From: Exophiala sp. HKRS030
Lineage: Eukaryota; Ascomycota; Eurotiomycetes; Chaetothyriales; Herpotrichiellaceae
Assembly: GCA_023897205.1 (NCBI GenBank)
Contig: JAHWDD010000006.1
Location: 3,286,001 to 3,350,000 of the forward strand
Length of the DNA: 64,000 bases
Direction: 5' to 3'
Of the stretch, positions 55,073-64,000 are shown piece after piece. Under the pieces are notes generated by a model. The model did no database searches and had not been told where the DNA came from. It saw only the letters and a list, made by a program, of their open reading frames with translations. Numbering within the stretch: the first letter of the stretch is position 1; each line of letters opens with the position of its first letter. The position numbers were made by a program, and so were the translations under genes.

Positions 55073-56369
55073 AGTTCACGAGGTGAACGAGTGGAAACGC
55101 TGAAGGTAGTCATGGTCAGCCAAAGTGTCATAGTCGTATATGTATGCTGCAAGAATGCTTGTTCAGGAGAGTCGTGCGACCAAGATGCGACGAGAGAGAA
55201 AAGGTGGAGAGCGACGAGTGAGGATCGGAGAAATGGAGTGATGTTTTGCTTTTGGTTTATGGCTGCGATTGTTTACCAGACAGAGGTGGTAGAGGCAGTG
55301 GCAGTGGTCGCGGCAGAGGCCGTTGATGTGGCTTGAATGAATGGAGGAAGGAGGATATAGAATGGAGATTGGTCCACTGCTGGTGCTCAGAGGTGGATGG
55401 GGTCACCTTGTTGGCCTGAAGTGACGGACGTGGATAGAGATCGGAGGAAGATGGAGGATGGATGGTCCGATGAAGAGTCAAGGCTCTAGACCCTAACTAG
55501 GTAGCCAGGATGATGGATGATGGATGATGGATGGGCAGGCACGCAGGGCAAAATGGGCTCCTTCCCCAAAAAGAAATCCATCCAAGAGGCAGGAGGCAAG
55601 TCGGCCGAACAGTCGCACCTTCCACTTTGGATTCTGTCCGTATCTGCCCACAAACCGCGACATATAGAAAACAACTGACAGTAAGGAGAGAGATTGGCTT
55701 ACCTAAATATTCAAACGATTCAATTCAGTGTTGTGGCGACTGTTGATAGAGCCTGAATTGTCAATTTGGAAGTTTCTCTTCGGAAGATCAGAAGCGGGTT
55801 TGCTCGTGAGGTGATTGCGGCGAAGATGAGATGATACACTAACTAGGGCATAGCACAACACTCCCGGGCTTGTTTATGATATCCTGAGTAGATAGACAAT
55901 CGTGGCCATCATTCGAAAGAGACTCGAGTGCGGAAACAATCATGTCGAGATTTATATAAAAAAAATAGGGATGAAAAACCGATCCTGTCAATCTATGTAC
56001 GTGAGGCGGGAGAGTCATCGACCTGGTGGTGGAGGTGGTATTCACTCTTTTCCCCTATACAGGCAGATATGAATCGAGCCTCGCTTCACTGACAAGACAT
56101 GAGCCTGACTGGAAATTGACAGGAGACACTCAGGCTATGACTGTGGCGAGTATATTGCACTTTCGTCACAGTCATTCTATCCACATTCGATTCCGTGTGA
56201 TTAGTTACTTAGTTTCTCACCAAGCATCGGCATGACAGGCGAGACAAGGCACGTCCCGTCCGACCCGTTTGTACACACATACACACTCTCTATATTCGAC
56301 TTCGCCATCCTTTCTAATCTAGACCCCTTGATCGCATACATAGACGCTTGACATCCCAGATACACATAA
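55073..56369. other. Intergenic region
   Basis: About 1.3 kb between the Hda2/3-like start and the 3' end of the monooxygenase. It contains short tandem repeats (GGCAGT/GGCAGA near 55290-55320; GGATGAT below). No gene is supported. Confidence 0.45.
55508..55534 (+). repeat. GGATGAT 7-base repeat
   Basis: Three exact copies of GGATGAT followed by a partial copy. Confidence 0.75.
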
Positions 56370-58178
56370 TCAACGACGACAACCAGCCTGTACAAACATC
56401 TCTAGCTCCTCCTCCGTCGCATTCGCCCTCCACTTTTCAAAATCAAACCCCAGCTCCTCCATCGACCTGACCTTGACCCTCTCATCGCCCCTTTTCACAT
56501 ATGCCGCCCTGATATCCGGAAATCTGGACCTCATCCAGACGAGTCTCTCATCCCATCTAGTCCCAGAGAACCCTGGATCGTGACTCTCGCCATGTCCCCT
56601 CGCCTCACACGCCCACGCATACAACTGATTGAGCTGTGTGGCATCCTCTGGAAACTTCTTGAGGTGGAAGTATTTCCCGTCTCCTTTCCTCTCGATCTCA
56701 CGCTCTTCCCACTTTTGCATCTCTTGCCTCGACGGGAGATCTAGGCGTCCTGACCATACCCTCGCCACAACGGCGGCTTGATTTTGCGCCAGTGGGAATG
56801 GGATGACTTTGAGATTGACCACGGGAAACACCAATGTCGGATGTTCGACGTGGAATAAATGCTCGTATAGCCCCTTGACTCTCAAGCCGTCGTCAACCAC
56901 TTTGGTGCCTGACCCGTTGAGAAACGGATAACTGTAGAAATACCCTGTTGCAAAGATGACCGCGTCTAGATCCTTTTCCACCCTTCCACTGGCAAACCTC
57001 ACGGCTCTGTCTGTCTGGAGAAACTCGACGACTTCATCCACATCCTCTCTCCAATCTGCCTTTGCCGCCGTGCCAAATGCACTGATCGATCGAGCCGATA
57101 GAAGAACTTTTCCCTTGGGTTGTCCACCTGTACCAATCTGGGCTGCAATGTCCAAACCCGACGCACTGTTTCCAATGACGAGGACTTTCTTGTCGTTGAA
57201 ATCCTGTGGTCGTCGATATGCCTTTGAATGCAAAACCACGCCTGGATATCTGTTATTCCACTCCTCGATGCCCTTGATGTCAGGCACATATGGCACGGTA
57301 TAGTGTCCATTCGCGACAACCACGGCATCGAAGAGCTCGACCTTGACCTCGCCCGTCTGCAGGTCCTCCGATCGGATCTCCCAAGTGTCTTTGACAATTC
57401 CATCACCATTGCTGTCCCCATCAACCTGATCCAACAGTCTCACAGCCCTAATCTTGACACCAAACCGAATGCAGCTCCTAACCGGATCGGCATACCTCTC
57501 CAAATAGTCCAACACGGCCTTATGCGAAGGGAACAAACTCTCCTTCTCCGAGAACCCAAAGCCAGCAAACTGCATCAACTGCTTCGGAATATTCGTCTCG
57601 AGATACTCGTACAACGGCGACTCGAACTCCAATGCATCAGCCTTAGCCTCCCCATCCACATCCACATCCCCACCCCCATCCATATGCACATCCATATGCA
57701 CATGCACGCCTTCCACCATCCGCACACCCGTGCCATAATCCCTATCACACTGCGGCACTGTGACACCGAGACTGACGTGATTAGAGCTGAGGTTCCAGAT
57801 CCCGCCGACCGTCTGCCGTTGTTCGTAGATGGTCACATTGAGAGGGTTTTCAGTGAATGACCCTGATTCCGCGACCAAGGCATGTGCGAATGCGAGGCCG
57901 ACGGGGCCGGCGCCGAGGATCGCAATGCGTGATATGTCTTGGAACTGTGGCGGTTGGGATTCTGAGGGCGGTGATGAGGGGGAGGATGAGGATGACGACG
58001 ATTGTGCGGTGGGTGTCGATGTAGATGCGGACGTAGAGGTAGAGGTAGACGTAGATCCAGGCGCAGATGCAGCTGCCGATAAAGACGTCGACGTCGACGA
58101 AGGCCGATGCGAAGAATTCTCCAGAGCCGTTCGTGGTTGGACACCGGCCAGCTGCTCGTCATCGGCATTGCCCGCCAT
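56370..58178 (-). CDS. Flavin-containing monooxygenase (class B)
   Basis: FAD/NADPH monooxygenase oxidising N, S or carbonyl groups of small molecules. Single exon, 602 residues. The N-terminal 80 residues are Ser/Thr-rich and disordered. The FAD site is GAGPVG (about residue 89), the NADPH site GNSASG (about 335), and the motif FATGYFYSYPF (about 412) is the family's ATGY signature. The C-terminal half (FPLAQNQAAVVARVW) is typical of fungal FMO-like proteins. An unusual His/Met/Asp/Gly-rich insert, coded by a tandem DNA repeat, lies at about residues 158-178 between the FAD half and the rest. Start is the ATG of MAGNADDEQL. Substrate unknown. Confidence 0.9.
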   Translation of the reverse strand: MAGNADDEQLAGVQPRTALENSSHRPSSTSTSLSAAASAPGSTSTSTSTSASTSTPTAQSSSSSSSPSSPPSESQPPQFQDISRIAILGAGPVGLAFAHALVAESGSFTENPLNVTIYEQRQTVGGIWNLSSNHVSLGVTVPQCDRDYGTGVRMVEGVHVHMDVHMDGGGDVDVDGEAKADALEFESPLYEYLETNIPKQLMQFAGFGFSEKESLFPSHKAVLDYLERYADPVRSCIRFGVKIRAVRLLDQVDGDSNGDGIVKDTWEIRSEDLQTGEVKVELFDAVVVANGHYTVPYVPDIKGIEEWNNRYPGVVLHSKAYRRPQDFNDKKVLVIGNSASGLDIAAQIGTGGQPKGKVLLSARSISAFGTAAKADWREDVDEVVEFLQTDRAVRFASGRVEKDLDAVIFATGYFYSYPFLNGSGTKVVDDGLRVKGLYEHLFHVEHPTLVFPVVNLKVIPFPLAQNQAAVVARVWSGRLDLPSRQEMQKWEEREIERKGDGKYFHLKKFPEDATQLNQLYAWACEARGHGESHDPGFSGTRWDERLVWMRSRFPDIRAAYVKRGDERVKVRSMEELGFDFEKWRANATEEELEMFVQAGCRR

Positions 58179-58485
58179 GATTGCGTCTTGCGTCTCCAGT
58201 CCCTGTTTGTCCGCACCGTACTCTCTATCAATGGTCTTAGAGACAATCTTGATGCAAAACTCCAGTTCTCTCCGTTTGTATATGCAGTGAAACAGTCCAA
58301 ATGATCCAAGAGATTGATTTCAAAAACCAGTCTTATAGCGGACCCAACCCAGAAAAAGTAATCGACTTCAAAAATGAAGACAAATCAGAACAACAATCCT
58401 CTGAGTCTGAGTCTGACTCTGACGACGGCGGCGGCGGCGGAGAATTGCCGTTCTGCACACTGCACACTGCACCCACCCACTCTCG

Positions 58486-58534
58486 CAAATCCCAAATCCC
58501 AAATCCCAAATCCCAAAGCCCAAAGCCCAAAGCC
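58486..58534 (+). repeat. 7-base tandem array CAAATCC/CAAAGCC
   Basis: Four copies of CAAATCC followed by three copies of CAAAGCC, an array with a clean internal switch of variant. Confidence 0.85.
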
Positions 58535-59340
58535 CAACTAATTCGTTATAACTTATGAATCCGCCACCCTGACACTTCGAGGCCTGAGTTCGATTCACCA
58601 ATCCAAAAGAGCCTATAAAGAACCCTCTTTCCACAAGAGTACACTAAACACTTAGTGCATCAATTCGGTTACCGGTACGTCGTCTTCTTCAGTCTTCAAA
58701 TGACAGCCCCCAATCCCAGCGACCGATCTTCAAAAAAATAAAAAGATAAAATAAAAATGTTAATTTCTTCCACCACTGCGTGAGGCTGACGGTTAGGGTG
58801 AGGGTGGGAGGTGGGGGTGGGGGTGGAGGTCGACTCTTATCGCAACCAACCGTGACGAAGATGACGATGAAAAAACCGAAACTTGTTCAAAACTTTCTGT
58901 TGTAATCAAGTCCAGTCGCATTGACACTTTCGATCACACAAGGCGGTTCGTGAATGAGCGGCCGGCGTTATTATTCCAGAAATCAATCCATCCATCGAGC
59001 AAAACCATAATTTATAAAAAAAACGAGAAGAGGGAATCCCCGTCGTTATCGATAGAGGGAATTTACTTATTTTAAGCAAGATCTGTCATTCGTTCTCAAC
59101 GCGATGCGTGGAGTGCAGTGCAGTGCAGTGGAGCGGAAGATGCGGCGTTCCGATTCGCTGGCAGCTGGCACTGGTGCTGGCAGCTGGTGCTGGCACTTGG
59201 GCCTGGTGAGGTCGAGGTTCGAGGTCGATAGTCAAATACTCCGTAGTGGTGGCACCTGTGAGTGACTCTGAGTGGTCTGATTGATTGGTTGATGGCCGCC
59301 GTAATCAATGCACTCATACCATACGCAAAACAATCTGATG

Positions 59341-59385
59341 AGGAGGAGGAGGAGGAGGAGGAGGAGGAGGAGGAGGAGGAGGAGG
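59341..59385 (+). repeat. (AGG)15 microsatellite
   Basis: About fifteen uninterrupted AGG triplets, ending before GTTTGGGG. It lies in a gene-free stretch. Confidence 0.9.
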
Positions 59386-60262
59386 TTTGGGGAGGGGCCG
59401 AGGCGGAGAAAGATGAGAAGGATAGGTAGTGTCCCTATGTCTGGTTTGGTTTGGTTTGGACTTGTGATGGTGGTGGGTTCTTTTAAAATAATTTCAATGC
59501 GCCTTGATGCTTGATCAGCGTCCTAGGTGAGACGGATTGACACCATGGGAGAAATATTGGCTTACACCATGCCAGCGCTACGGCTTACCTGGGTTGAATA
59601 GTACTACGTGGAGAACAGTACTCTAAAGAAAGAGCGCGCGAGAGAGAATGCATCTTCTTGTATTATCACTTCTTACAGTCTTACCCACCACACCTTACCA
59701 CTCCGTGCTTCCATCTCAAACTCAAACTCACTAATCTATGTGCTTCTCCTTCAAATTTGTTGGTTTCATTTGACGACTTGAGTGCCCTCTTCTCCTTTCC
59801 ACAACATCAAGCCTCTCTGTTGTTCTCACCCATCTGCCACTTCAACAACTCAATATCCTGACTCCTTCATCACAGACGGTGGTCCTGTAATCTATCTTCC
59901 TGCGCCAAACCAAGCTACCAGCCAACCGCTCATGAACTCAACGAATCATGGTATCGTAATATCGAAGACGCCAGAACAGTATGTTGGTTTCGTGCAAATT
60001 GCGTCCATCGAGTTAACATGTAGAAAAGGTATTGTAGGAAAGGTGTAAACATCCTCCACTCTGCCACCCCTGATGTTTGTCTTCTGTATCTGCTTGTGAA
60101 CCTTTGCGTCTTTGCAGTTGTAAAGCAGGAGGAACTTATGCCGAGAATTGATATATCGGCAACAGGACCGAAATGTGCCCAATTGTTGCAACTCCAATGC
60201 CCAACGCTCAATGTCCAATGAGCAGTCGACCGTCTGGACTACCGTCGGATTCGTCCATTATT

Positions 60263-62631
60263 CTACTGCACCTGACTGACAATCTCACTGGCTTTGCCCA
60301 AGCTTTCCACCATTTGTTGACACTCTTTGCGTCGTCGAACCGTGTAGTCACTTTCTTTCAAAAGTTCATCGAATTCCTGTGTTCTGTACATCTGCTCGAG
60401 AAGTTCTCGTTGCATCTCGTCTTTGGTAAATCTAAATTATTGGTTAGCACGTAGGGAAAGAATTAAAAGTCTGGTTGATCAACTTACTGTACGAGACTCA
60501 ACATAATTGCCTTGGGCACCATATCGATCATAGTCCGTCTTGTGATATTAAAGTAACTGTTGATCAGTAATTTGATGACCTCGACTTCCTGGTTTTCTCT
60601 TTCGGACAAAGTTCCGCTTGCTTTGAGAGTAGCTGGTGGTGGCTCCATGGCGGCCATCTTCTTCTTGTTTTTGCTTGCGAAGAACGATCCAAAGAAGCCC
60701 GAGTTTTGATCTGTGCCATCTGTCGGTAAGCTTGGCGAGCTTGCTCGCGGCGGGACTGATGGAGGTAGTGGCTTTCCGGTCTTGGGATCCACTTGTGTCG
60801 GCTTGTTGGCGTTGTGTCTATCATTCACAATAGCCATAGCACGGTGACCATTAAGGAAATCTGGGTGGCCAGTATTGATGTAGCACGCCTCCATTGCGAC
60901 GAGATCTTTGACAAGTTTGTTGGTGGGATCCATGGCTTTGCGGAAAAAGGCAATTACCACACTGTGGAATCTTTCTTTGAGTTGCGGATATCTTCGGAAG
61001 AGTTGTTTGCCGAGTAGTTGGCCGAGAATGCGCACGAGTTCATCATATACCAGAGAAACACACTTCAAAGATGGTTCTTCGAGACGTCGGATCTGTTGTT
61101 TGACAATGAGTTCAAAAGCTGTGGTTCCCACGAACAGCGCTGGTGAAGAACCAGAAGAGTTGTAAAGGATAGTTCGAATATCAATATCCTTGACCTGGTC
61201 AAAAGGATCCACAGCTTTGATACCATTCGAGTATAGTTCGTGATAAACAAAGGAGATTCTGGCACCTCCAGACAGCTCGTTACTGGACAAATCGGCGCTG
61301 TTTCCGTCCAGGACTGTCCGATACTCGTTGGCAAATTCGGTGATGATGTTGAGAATGATATTGGAACTGTTATTTCCAAGTAAATCACCAGCTCCAAGAG
61401 CCTCCAACTCTTGACTATACTTTTGCAGAGAATTTGCAATTCGGGTCTTGATGTCGGGCAATGTCTGCTTGATGTGCATCATCAGGATCAGATTCAACTT
61501 TCGGGCAAGATAAGGCGTGCCGCAGTATGATGCCTTGTTCTTGTAGGAGGGATGATTTTCAAAAAAGTCCTTTTCCGCTTTCAAGGCCAGATCGATCCGT
61601 TTCTTATTCTCGATATCACGCTGACCTCGATTGACCACAGGAACGTAACCCATTCGGAGAGGAATGATACGCCCTGCAAGGATATCCACAACATCGGTTC
61701 CAGCATCCATAAGATCAATCTTTGTGAGGACACCAATTGTCCTCTGACCCTCAGGATCGACTTCTCGTGCCAATTTTAGACCATCTGAATTTGCCAAATC
61801 GACATTGGCAGCAGTGACGGCGAGGATAATAGCATTAGGTTTGGAGATCTGCTTGAGAACCATTTCACGAATTTGTCGCTCGATATCTCTTGGCTGATCG
61901 CCCACAGGCACCTTGGTTAAACCTGGCAAATCGACCAGTGTAAGGGTCAGGACATTGGGGGAGTAGATGCGCAGGTTGATGGGTGAGGGAGAGATGCCGA
62001 CATTTCGACCTGCTTTTGCCTCGGTTTCCTTGACGATTTCATCGCGAATCTTGTTGAAATCGTGGAACTTTTGACCAGGGAGATGTAGAAATTCACCCCA
62101 TTCGTTGACGTTGGCCTCCTTGTCGGAGCTCTCTGATAGTTCCTTCTCGGTTACACCATTGGTCTGTAATTTGGCGGGAGCAGGTCTGTTGATGAGCTGA
62201 AGAACTAGAGGGCGACGAGTGACGATGCCGGCGCCACGGGGAAGGCTGCGATAAGACTTAGCGACAAGGGGTTCTGGAATAGGATATTTTGCGCGGACAA
62301 CTCACAAATCTCTTCCGACGATGTTTTCGAGGACGGACGATTTACCACTGGACTGTGAGCCGACAACAACGATTTGAGGAAGATCTATAGGGTTTTGGAC
62401 CTATTGAGGAATGACGGTCAGCGGAGTGATGAGGAGGGGTGGTAAGGGTGAGGTGAGCCACGTACGCCGACTGTTGTGAAGACATCTTGCAATTTATTGA
62501 CAAGAGATATGAGGGTGGGATCATTGACATTGATGCTAGGCGAATGGTTAGGACTAATGAGGCTCTGTCATTAAGCAAATGTGAAATGCCACTCACGAAT
62601 AACCACCACCGGCCGGGGATGCCGCAGCCAT
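60263..62631 (-). CDS. VPS1: Dynamin-like GTPase VPS1
   Basis: Large GTPase for vacuolar sorting, endosomal and peroxisomal membrane scission. Five exons on the minus strand: 62631-62597, 62535-62466, 62400-62306, 62245-60488 and 60431-60263; introns 61, 65, 60 and 56 bases, all GT..AG; 708 residues, normal for VPS1. GTPase motifs: G1 GSQSSGKS (residues 49-56), G3 DLPGLTK, G4 TKIDL. The dynamin middle region and the C-terminal GTPase effector domain ([24 protein letters not shown], then [15 protein letters not shown]) are complete; no PH domain, as expected. A Gly/Lys/Pro-rich insert (near [13 protein letters not shown]) precedes the effector domain. The ATG at 62631 ([11 protein letters not shown]) matches the family start, but the frame is open upstream for 171 more codons. 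Confidence 0.95.
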
Positions 62632-63144
62632 TGCTGGAGCGAAGGTCAGAGGAAGCGGATCGTGCAAGAGGATTGAATGGCCAGAATCGATACTGCTGCG
62701 TGCAGAAGTCTGTAGAGCGAGGTCTAGAGGTTGTTGGCTTAAAGAGGAAGGGTTGCAGTTGTGGGTGGTTGAGGAGGAGAGATGATGTTGATGTTGTTGT
62801 TGTCGAGAAAGTGGAAGTGTGATGGGATTGTTGGTGTGGGTGGGAGTGTGAGTTGAATGCGCAACGCTGGCCAAATCGGTGTGTGTATGGGTGCGGATGT
62901 CAGAGTGCATGTCAGTGCCAGTGATTTTGTTGGTGGAATCAGACGTCAGTGTTGCCTTGGACTTGGAGACTCTGAGTAAGGCTCCGGGTAAGGCTCCAGG
63001 CGGTTTTAGGGGTGCCTCTTTAACCACTCGAGGGGATTGGGGGCTGTTGGGGTCTTCTTGGGCTTCTTGGTCTTCTCGGTCGTCCTCAAATGGGTCTTGG
63101 CGCCCAAAGAGGAATGGCAAACGTGGCTTGCGTGTCGACGACAT
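62632..63144 (-). other. Open in-frame 5' extension of VPS1 exon 1
   Basis: From an ATG at 63144 (MSSTRKPRLPFLFGRQ) the frame runs unbroken for 171 codons into the normal VPS1 start. The encoded stretch is low-complexity (Pro, Thr/His and Gln/His-rich). It may be a 5' leader, an extended isoform, or an accidental open frame; nothing in the VPS1 family calls for it. Confidence 0.3.
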
Positions 63145-63876
63145 CAAAGCCACCACTTATTAGCCACATGTTCTTTTCCTTTCTTTTCCTCTCTTGGAAC
63201 CCAGGAACTCTCACCGTTTTCCTCCTATCACTAAAGACTGTGTCAGTCAGGCACCCTTCAATCCCACCAGTCATGATCAGGGACACTCCTAGGGCACGCA
63301 CATGAATATATTGTATACCACTAAGCCGACCGTCACTCTGCAATGTCCACGTCACGCCCTCGTGGCGATTCTGAACCGATGGTTTCAGGCAGCATTCAAT
63401 CAAAGCAAAGGACGAACTAGGCACCTATCAGGTAGTCCACGTAGTCATAAGAGTCTTGAAACAAATAGACTCGAGGCTGACAGGCACCTCTGATCAATGG
63501 TGTCACGAGCCTTATATGGTCACAAGAGCAATACGACAGCTGAGTCAAGGCCATGTGCAAGGGGCTACAATCTACGCTTGATCCATTTGATCCAGAACCA
63601 TTCCCCTTACAGGTCAAAGTATCACTCGTCTTACTTCTATAGAAATTCAAAAAGCCATCGTCTCGAACCACTTGCGTCTGCTCTGGATCGCTTGTCATAT
63701 CATGCCAAAATTGCCAGTGTTTGATGTGCTTCCCAGACATCATCCCAGGTACCAAAGTAATAAACATTGTCCCAGTGTCTTCACGTGCTGCTGAACTCAT
63801 GTATAGCCGTCGACTGTGTGTAACCATTCAACAAAGTCAAAGTCACTCTCTTCAATGCTGTGCCCTACCCAAACCT
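63145..63876. other. Intergenic region
   Basis: About 730 bases. A minus-strand frame of 136 codons (63827-63417) has an ATG but no recognised character. No gene is supported. Confidence 0.35.
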
Positions 63877-64000
63877 CTATACTCTGTGCAAGTTCATCCC
63901 ATTCGTAAGGGTAATATCATTCCCCGGATTCCGCGAACTCCTCAACCCATCAAGAATGTCCATAATGCTGCAAATCCCTTCAAAGCGTCGATCTCAGTGC
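63877..64000 (-). CDS. Possible 3' exon of a gene beyond the right edge
   Basis: On the minus strand a frame entering from outside the window reads FEGICSIMDILDGLRSSRN and ends LHRV at TAG (63879-63877). A CTGAG that could be an acceptor lies at its upstream side. It looks coding but is too short to identify. Confidence 0.25.

Larger units (their letters stand above)
58179..60262. other. Microsatellite-rich intergenic region
   Basis: About 2.1 kb between the FMO start and the VPS1 3' end. It holds two tandem repeats (listed), a TGCAG/CTGGCA near-repeat at about 59110-59200, and a B-box-like GAGTTCGATTC at 58588 without a supporting tRNA fold. No gene is supported. Confidence 0.45.

Noticed and set aside
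58540..58620. B-box-like GAGTTCGATTC, possible tRNA
   Set aside because: No T-stem pairing and no A box at the right distance.
63417..63827. 136-codon minus-strand frame with an ATG
   Set aside because: No family character and composition like surrounding noncoding DNA.

Overview
The window is nuclear DNA from a filamentous ascomycete (Pezizomycotina). Genes carry short introns (about 46-182 bases) with GT..AG ends and CTAAC/CTGAC-type branch sites. The gene set is typically fungal: YJU2, a dynamin of the VPS1 type, AIM24, SelO/FMP40, a Clr5-domain protein, a monocarboxylate-type MFS carrier, a GH16 wall glucanase and an Hda2/3-like histone deacetylase subunit. I cannot place it to genus.

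Layout. 0-14.4 kb: YJU2, an SDR, a GST, two divergent PD-(D/E)XK-like proteins, then a tight block of small-molecule enzymes (cyclase, phytanoyl-CoA-type dioxygenase, zinc alcohol dehydrogenase). 15.7-28.3 kb: a small unassigned gene, a GNAT acetyltransferase, an unknown protein interrupted by an in-frame TAG, dienelactone hydrolase, a peroxisomal acyl-CoA dehydrogenase (C-terminal AKL), an MFS carrier and a membrane-anchored type B carboxylesterase. 31.8-36.2 kb: aquaglyceroporin and a secreted GH16 enzyme. 36.9-39.1 kb: three small Cys-rich reading frames sharing a C-x2-C-x12-H-x3-C/D spacing. 40-48.1 kb: Clr5 protein, AIM24, SelO and a membrane-anchored acid-phosphatase-like protein. 51-62.6 kb: Hda2/3-like protein, FAD monooxygenase and VPS1. 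Long gene-free stretches (24.9-26.5, 28.3-31.8, 33.1-34.8, 41.3-43.0, 48.1-51.0, 58.2-60.3 kb) hold mainly simple repeats or nothing I can recognise.

The most striking technical observation is that six genes (YJU2, cyclase, MFS, GH16, Clr5, AIM24), and probably two more, each lose one base inside a short homopolymer (usually C/G). Adding one base restores family-like protein and an exact multiple of three in each case. This most likely reflects homopolymer under-calling in the assembly, and conceptual proteins from this window should be corrected for it. The most interesting biological lead is the run of small C2HC proteins. Secondary leads are the pair of degenerate nuclease-fold proteins, the in-frame stop in the 18-kb gene and a tRNA-like element beside the Clr5 gene. 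Many genes look catabolic (fatty-acid oxidation, ester and lactone hydrolysis, alcohol oxidation, transport), but no polyketide or peptide synthase backbone is present, so this is not a classic secondary-metabolite cluster.
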